From: Steroidobacteraceae bacterium
Lineage (GTDB): Bacteria > Pseudomonadota > Gammaproteobacteria > Steroidobacterales > Steroidobacteraceae
Direction of reading: 5' to 3'
Assembly: GCA_025458905.1 (NCBI GenBank)
Contig: JALORN010000013.1
Span: 62,001-126,000 of the forward strand
Length of the DNA: 64,000 bases
The first letter of the stretch is position 1; the number at the start of each line of letters is the position of its first letter. The notes beneath the pieces are model-generated. The model was not told the origin of the DNA, searched no databases, and saw only the letters and a program-made list of their open reading frames with translations. A program made the position numbers and the translations under genes. Shown here piece after piece: positions 59,924 to 64,000 of this stretch.

Positions 59924-61213
59924 ATGTCCGAGCCTTCCAGCACTCCGCTGCCCGAGACCCCGGCGGTCGACCTGGCCGATTTCGGGTCGCGACTCGCCAA
60001 GGCGACGGGTGGGCTGCGCGTCAAGGCGGTATCGTGGCACGACGCGGACGGCCGCGTGCTCTGGTCGAGCCAGCCGCTGCTCGGCATCGAGCAGCGCGAG
60101 GCGATCCGCGACGCACTGGAGAGCTTCTCGGGCGTCGGTGCGCGCCTGCGGGTCGATCGCAACCTCGGCGACAACCAGACGGCGGTGCTGCTGCGCGCCG
60201 CCGATCGCGAGGGTCGCACGGTCGGCTTCGCGATGCTGCTGCTCGACTCGCGGGTCTTGCTGTCGAAGGGCCGCGGTGCGGACCTGCCGGTGCCTGCGCT
60301 GCAGATCGTCCACGAGTTCGGCCGCCTGACCGCGCCCCGCGCGCGCCCGGCCCCGAAGGTGCCGGCGAGCCGCTCGCGCGACGCCGAGGTCGCGGTGACC
60401 CTGCCCGGGCCCCCGCCTGCGGCGACGACCGAGGAGCCCGGCGACCTCGAGCGCGAGTACGCGATGCTGCGCGACCTCAACGTCGCGCTGCACGTGCAGC
60501 CGCTCCTGCCGCTGCGCCCCAACTCGCGGGTGCGGCGCTTCGAGGTGCTGCTGCGCTCCAAGGACGAGGGCGTCGACAGCCACTCCGCGCCGGTGGCGGT
60601 GCTGGAGCGTGCCGCCGAGAAAGGGCTCGGCACGGTCCTGGACCGTCGCGTGATCACCCAGCTCGTCGAGGCGCTCGGCAAGCGACCCGACCTGGTGCTC
60701 GAGGGCCCGAGCCTGTTCTCGGTGAACCTGTCGGCGACCGCGCTGCAGGACGAGCACTTCCTGAAGTTCGTCGAGGCCACGCTCGGCCGCGCGGGCCTGC
60801 CGGCCTCGACCCTGGCGTTCGAGATCCAGGCCGAGGCGCTCGCCAAGCGGCGCAGCTCGGCGAGCCGCGTCGCCCAGCAGCTGCAGTCGATCGGCTGCGG
60901 GCTGGTCATCGACGACTTCTCGATGGCCGACGGCCAGCTCGACCTGCTGCGCCTGCCGGGGGTGCGCATGGTCAAGCTGGACCCGAAGCTCACCAACGAG
61001 GCGACCGCCGACGTGTTCTCGCAGGCCATCGTCGCCGCGGCCACGCAGATCGCCCGCGTCTGCGGCTTCTTCACCGTGGCCAAGTCGGTCGAGACCGAGT
61101 CGATCCGCGACCATTGTCGCTCGCTCGGCCTCGATTTCGTGCAGGGCTTCGCGGTCTCCGGGCCGACGCCGCTCGAGTCGATCCCCTCGCTCGAGGCGAT
61201 CGAGGTTTCCTGA
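59924..61213 (+). CDS. EAL-domain protein with a degenerate catalytic site
   Basis: A 429-residue cytoplasmic protein. The N-terminal 150 residues form an unrecognised alpha/beta domain (VSWHDADGRVLWSS, GFAMLLLDSRVLLS); the linker is Pro/Ala-rich; an EAL fold fills about 180-420. Conserved pieces are FEVLLRSKDE (EVL for EAL), VNLSATAL, FEIQAEAL, IDDFSMADGQ, VKLDPKL and VQGFAVSGP. The key Glu of the loop usually written AEGVE is replaced by Lys (VAKSVE), so phosphodiesterase activity is doubtful and it may be a c-di-GMP-binding or protein-interaction domain. No GGDEF partner is fused. Confidence 0.8.
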   Translation: MSEPSSTPLPETPAVDLADFGSRLAKATGGLRVKAVSWHDADGRVLWSSQPLLGIEQREAIRDALESFSGVGARLRVDRNLGDNQTAVLLRAADREGRTVGFAMLLLDSRVLLSKGRGADLPVPALQIVHEFGRLTAPRARPAPKVPASRSRDAEVAVTLPGPPPAATTEEPGDLEREYAMLRDLNVALHVQPLLPLRPNSRVRRFEVLLRSKDEGVDSHSAPVAVLERAAEKGLGTVLDRRVITQLVEALGKRPDLVLEGPSLFSVNLSATALQDEHFLKFVEATLGRAGLPASTLAFEIQAEALAKRRSSASRVAQQLQSIGCGLVIDDFSMADGQLDLLRLPGVRMVKLDPKLTNEATADVFSQAIVAAATQIARVCGFFTVAKSVETESIRDHCRSLGLDFVQGFAVSGPTPLESIPSLEAIEVS

Positions 61214-61214
61214 C

Positions 61215-61273
61215 GCGGATCGCCCGCTCCGGCCCGCGGCCCCGCGCCGTCCTCCCCGTGCCGGGCGATCCGC
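61215..61273. terminator. 12-base perfect inverted repeat between convergent genes
   Basis: GCGGATCGCCCG (61215-61226) is repeated exactly in inverse at 61262-61273, with a 35-base GC-rich loop. It fills the 62-base gap between the EAL stop and the ABC permease stop and should form a very stable hairpin in both transcripts. There is no T-tract, so it is a likely bidirectional block or 3'-end stabiliser. Confidence 0.5.
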
Positions 61274-61275
61274 CG

Positions 61276-62442
61276 TCACCACTCCCCGCCGTCCACGCCG
61301 GCGGTGCCGCGCCCCTGGCGTGAGCCGCCGATCCTGAGATCGAGCCAGACCGCGAGGCCGAGCACCAGGCCGCGGGCGACGTACTTCGCCTCGGGCGACA
61401 CGGCCATCAGCGTCATGCCGTTGATCAGGCTCGCCATGATCAGCGCGCCGAACAGCACCCCGGGCACCGTGCCGCGGCCGCCGCGCAGGCTGGTGCCGCC
61501 GATCACGCAGGCCGCGACCGCATCGAGTTCCATCAGCGATCCGACGGTCGTGGTCGAGGCGCCCGAGTAGGCCGTCTGCATGAATCCGGTCAGCGCCACC
61601 ACCAGGCCCATCGAGGCATAGGCGCCGATCACCGTGGCACGCACCGGCACGCCCGAGACGGCGGCCGCCGCCTCGTTGCCGCCGGTGGCGTAGAGGTAGC
61701 GTCCGAAGGGGGTGTGCGCGGCCAGCTGGTGCACCAGCACGGCGACGGCGGCGAGGATCACCAGCGCGACCGGGATGCCACGGAAGCCGTTCGCGACCAG
61801 CGCCACCAGCGCCAGCCCTTGCGTGAGGACGAAGGGCTTGAGGAACGCGAGCTCGGCGTCGTCGGCGTCGAAGCCGTGGCGCAGCAGGCGCGCGCGGCGG
61901 CGCAGGCTCGACCACGTGTACGCGGCGCAGGCCGCGGCGACCAGCAGCCAGCCGGCGAGCGGCGACAGGTAGCCGGTGGTCAGCAGCGCGTAGGCGTTCG
62001 TGCCGCCGCCCTCGACGATCGGCACGGTCTGGTTGTCGATCACCAGCCAGTGCAGGCCGCGGAACACCAGCAGCCCGCCGAGCGTGATGATGAACGCCGG
62101 CACGCGCTCGACCGCGACCAGCACCCCCATGCCGGCCCAGACGGCGACCGCACCGGCGGTGGCGAGCGCGAGCGCGACCGGCGCGGGCATACCGTGGAAG
62201 TACACCAGTACCGCGGCCACCGCGCCGGCGAGCCCGACGCCGCTGCCGGCGGCGAGGTCGATCTGTCCCGGCAGCAGCACCAGGAACATCCCGAGCGCGA
62301 GGATCGCCGTGATCGCGAGCTCGATCGACAGCAGCGACAGGTTGCGTCCCGAGAGGAACGCCGGCTCGCGCCACGCGAAGAAGCCCCAGATCGCCAGCAG
62401 CGCGACCGCCATCGACAGCTCGCGCGTCATCCGGCCGCGCAT
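61276..62442 (-). CDS. Sugar ABC transporter permease, XylH-like
   Basis: A 388-residue integral membrane protein of the RbsC/XylH (BPD_transp_2) family. Typical segments are LLPGQIDLAAGSGVGLAGA, VPAFIITLGGLLVFRG, FGRYLYATGGNEAAA and ASTTTVGSLMELDAVAACV followed by GGTSLRGGRG. Its length, with the insertion around residues 165-210, fits XylH rather than the shorter RbsC. It forms the channel of a carbohydrate importer with the ATPase gene, whose stop overlaps its start (TGATG). The binding protein gene is not in the window and probably lies to the right. Confidence 0.87.
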   Translation of the reverse strand: MRGRMTRELSMAVALLAIWGFFAWREPAFLSGRNLSLLSIELAITAILALGMFLVLLPGQIDLAAGSGVGLAGAVAAVLVYFHGMPAPVALALATAGAVAVWAGMGVLVAVERVPAFIITLGGLLVFRGLHWLVIDNQTVPIVEGGGTNAYALLTTGYLSPLAGWLLVAAACAAYTWSSLRRRARLLRHGFDADDAELAFLKPFVLTQGLALVALVANGFRGIPVALVILAAVAVLVHQLAAHTPFGRYLYATGGNEAAAAVSGVPVRATVIGAYASMGLVVALTGFMQTAYSGASTTTVGSLMELDAVAACVIGGTSLRGGRGTVPGVLFGALIMASLINGMTLMAVSPEAKYVARGLVLGLAVWLDLRIGGSRQGRGTAGVDGGEW

Positions 62443-63992
62443 CAGGCGGCGACCCCGGCGTGCCGCATCGCCGCGCCGAGCAGCCGCTCGGGCGTCGCCT
62501 CGGCGCGGTCGAACGTGCCGCCGACGCGCCCGGCGCCGAGCATCACGATCCGGTCGGCCATGCCGAGCAGCTCCGGCAGCTCGCTCGAGACCATCACGAT
62601 CGCGCAGCCGGCGCCGGCGAGGCGATCGACGAGCTGGTAGACCTCGAGCTTCGCGCCGACGTCGATCCCGCGCGTCGGCTCGTCGAGCAGCAGCACGCGC
62701 GGCGCGGTCAGCAGCGCCTTGCCGAGCACGACCTTCTGCTGGTTGCCGCCCGAGAGCGAGCCGACCTGCGCCCCGAGCGACGCGGCCTTGATGCGCAGCG
62801 ACTCGACGATGCGGCGCGCGGCCTCGAGCTCGGCGACCTCGTCGACCAGCGGCCCGCGTCGCAGCCGCGCCAGCGAGGCGAGCGTCAGGTTGAACGCCAC
62901 GCCCTGGCCCGGCACGAGGCCGAGGCGCTTGCGGTCCTCGGTCACCCATGCCAGGCCGGCGCGGGCCGCGGCGCGCGCATCACCGCCGGGCAGCCGTTGG
63001 CCGTCGAGCTCGACCTCGCCGGCGAGCCGCCGCCCGAAATGCCCCGCGAGGTGCAGCAGCAGCTCCGAGCGCCCCGCGCCCATCAGTCCGCCGATGCCCA
63101 GCACCTCGCCGGCGGCCACCTCGAGGTCGACGTCGTGCAGCAGCGGCGGCAGGCCCGGGGCGCGCGCCACCGTCAGCCCGCGCACTCGCAGCCGCACCGC
63201 GCCGCGTGCGGCGCGGCGCCTCCGGTAGAGCTCCTGGATCGGCCGGCCGACCATCCGCGCGATCACCTGCGAGGCGTCGGTCGCGCCGGCGGCCTCGGTG
63301 CCCTGGGCGACGCCGTCGCGCAGGACCGTGATCCGGTCGGCGATCGCGAACACCTCGTCGAGCTTGTGCGAGACGTAGGCGCAGGCCACCCCGGCATCGC
63401 GCAGCCGTCGCACGAGGCCGAGCAAGGCGTCGACCTCGTGGCGCGCGAGCGCCGCGGTCGGCTCGTCGAGCACCAGCACCCGTGGGCTGCGCGCCAGCGC
63501 CCGCGCGATCTCCACCAGCTGGCGCTGGCCGACGCCGAGGTCGCCGACGCGGGCCGACGGGTCGAGCGCGATGCCGACGTCGGCGAGCAGCGCGCGGGCG
63601 CGCTGCAGCACCGCCTCCCAGTCGATGCGCCCGAGGCGCCGGCGCGGCAGGTCGGCGAGGAACAGGTTCTCCGCGACCGACATGTCGTCGAACAGCGCCA
63701 GCTCCTGGTGCACGATCGCGATGCCGGCACGCTCGGCGTCGCGCGTCGAGCGGAACGCCACCGGCCGGCCGTCGACCAGCAGCTCGCCCTGGTAGCTGCC
63801 GCGCGGGTGCACGCCGGCGAGCAGCTTGAGCAGCGTCGACTTGCCGGCGCCGTTCTCGCCGCAGATCGCGTGCACCTCGCCGGCGTGCAGCCGGAAGCCG
63901 ACGCCGCCGAGCGCGGTGACCCCGCCGAAGCGCTTGACGAGGCCGCGTGCCTCGAGCACCGGCGCCGCAGGTCCTGCCGGCTGCGGGCTCAT
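62442..63992 (-). CDS. Sugar ABC transporter ATP-binding protein, XylG/RbsA-like
   Basis: A 516-residue protein with two fused ABC domains, as in carbohydrate-uptake class 2 importers. Domain 1 has Walker A GENGAGKST (residues 45-53), signature LGVGQRQLVEIARAL and Walker B VLVLDEPTAAL. Domain 2 has the usual altered Walker A GGLMGAGRSELLL, signature LSGGNQQKVVLGKALL and VLLLDEPTRGID. It powers uptake through the permease encoded next, with which it shares one base (TGATG). The ATG at 63992 is eight bases from the window edge, so the promoter and any upstream binding-protein gene are outside. Confidence 0.9.
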   Translation of the reverse strand: MSPQPAGPAAPVLEARGLVKRFGGVTALGGVGFRLHAGEVHAICGENGAGKSTLLKLLAGVHPRGSYQGELLVDGRPVAFRSTRDAERAGIAIVHQELALFDDMSVAENLFLADLPRRRLGRIDWEAVLQRARALLADVGIALDPSARVGDLGVGQRQLVEIARALARSPRVLVLDEPTAALARHEVDALLGLVRRLRDAGVACAYVSHKLDEVFAIADRITVLRDGVAQGTEAAGATDASQVIARMVGRPIQELYRRRRAARGAVRLRVRGLTVARAPGLPPLLHDVDLEVAAGEVLGIGGLMGAGRSELLLHLAGHFGRRLAGEVELDGQRLPGGDARAAARAGLAWVTEDRKRLGLVPGQGVAFNLTLASLARLRRGPLVDEVAELEAARRIVESLRIKAASLGAQVGSLSGGNQQKVVLGKALLTAPRVLLLDEPTRGIDVGAKLEVYQLVDRLAGAGCAIVMVSSELPELLGMADRIVMLGAGRVGGTFDRAEATPERLLGAAMRHAGVAA

Positions 63993-64000
63993 GTCCCGGG

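Noticed and set aside
59825-62374. Open frame of about 850 codons on the minus strand opposite the EAL gene and in the wrong frame of the permease
   Set aside because: It crosses a convergent hairpin and two well-supported genes and shows no domain.

Overview
The window is about 64 kb of very GC-rich DNA packed with tightly spaced, often overlapping genes. Many genes have Shine-Dalgarno sequences of the GGAGG type. TonB-dependent uptake, many Tat-exported enzymes, an MBOAT acyltransferase and a PdsS/PdsR-type two-component pair all point to a Gram-negative proteobacterium. I infer a high-GC gammaproteobacterium, perhaps near the Nevskiales/Steroidobacterales, but no rRNA or tRNA is present to test this. 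I found no CRISPR array, insertion sequence or prophage.

Layout. 1-4.7 kb: the edge-truncated DHA2 drug/proton antiporter, then a minus-strand operon (MIP18/DUF59 protein, Tat-exported amidohydrolase, carotenoid-desaturase-like flavoprotein). 4.9-12 kb: a PHP hydrolase, a TonB receptor translationally coupled to alkaline phosphatase PhoD behind a Pho-box-like triple repeat, and a fumarate-reductase-like flavoprotein. 12-22.5 kb: an SGNH/MBOAT O-acylation pair, a hydrolase plus second flavoprotein operon, two DUF1838-type Tat proteins, a stand-alone cobalamin domain with a CarH-like W-x9-EH motif, and a GPH transporter coupled to a hydrolase. 22.7-36.2 kb: a phospholipase-D lipoprotein, a NAD(P)-binding protein, an orphan molybdenum hydroxylase large subunit, a LysR regulator divergent from a cupin/GPH transporter/cupin operon, a PhyH dioxygenase, a D-2-hydroxyacid dehydrogenase, an acyl-CoA ligase and an MDR oxidoreductase. 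This stretch looks like accessory catabolism of small lipophilic or aromatic compounds; the substrates are not readable from the sequence.

36.3-44.9 kb: a periplasmic peroxiredoxin, leuA preceded by a leucine-rich leader peptide and a small membrane ORF, an M20 amidohydrolase, a CpcT/CpeT-like protein, a family-6 DNA glycosylase, a BNR/sialidase-fold protein, an SDR and a PPOX-type protein. 44.9-49.6 kb: a compact biosynthetic operon of type III polyketide synthase, methyltransferase, FAD reductase/oxygenase, acyl carrier protein and ketosynthase, probably making a modified phenolic lipid or pyrone.

49.7-64 kb: an exported nitrilase-fold protein lacking the catalytic cysteine, a hemerythrin with a poly-acidic tail, a DUF2306 membrane protein, a gene-free structured stretch ending in a strong terminator (candidate ncRNA), a PdsR/PdsS-like pair without its sortase, a GGDEF-EAL protein, an acetyltransferase, a degenerate EAL protein, and a XylH/XylG-type sugar ABC transporter at the right edge.

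The observations I would follow first are the type III PKS operon, the Pho-box/TonB/PhoD unit, the leuA leader region, the 52.6-52.95 kb structured transcript candidate, the W-x9-EH cobalamin protein and the Cys-less nitrilase.
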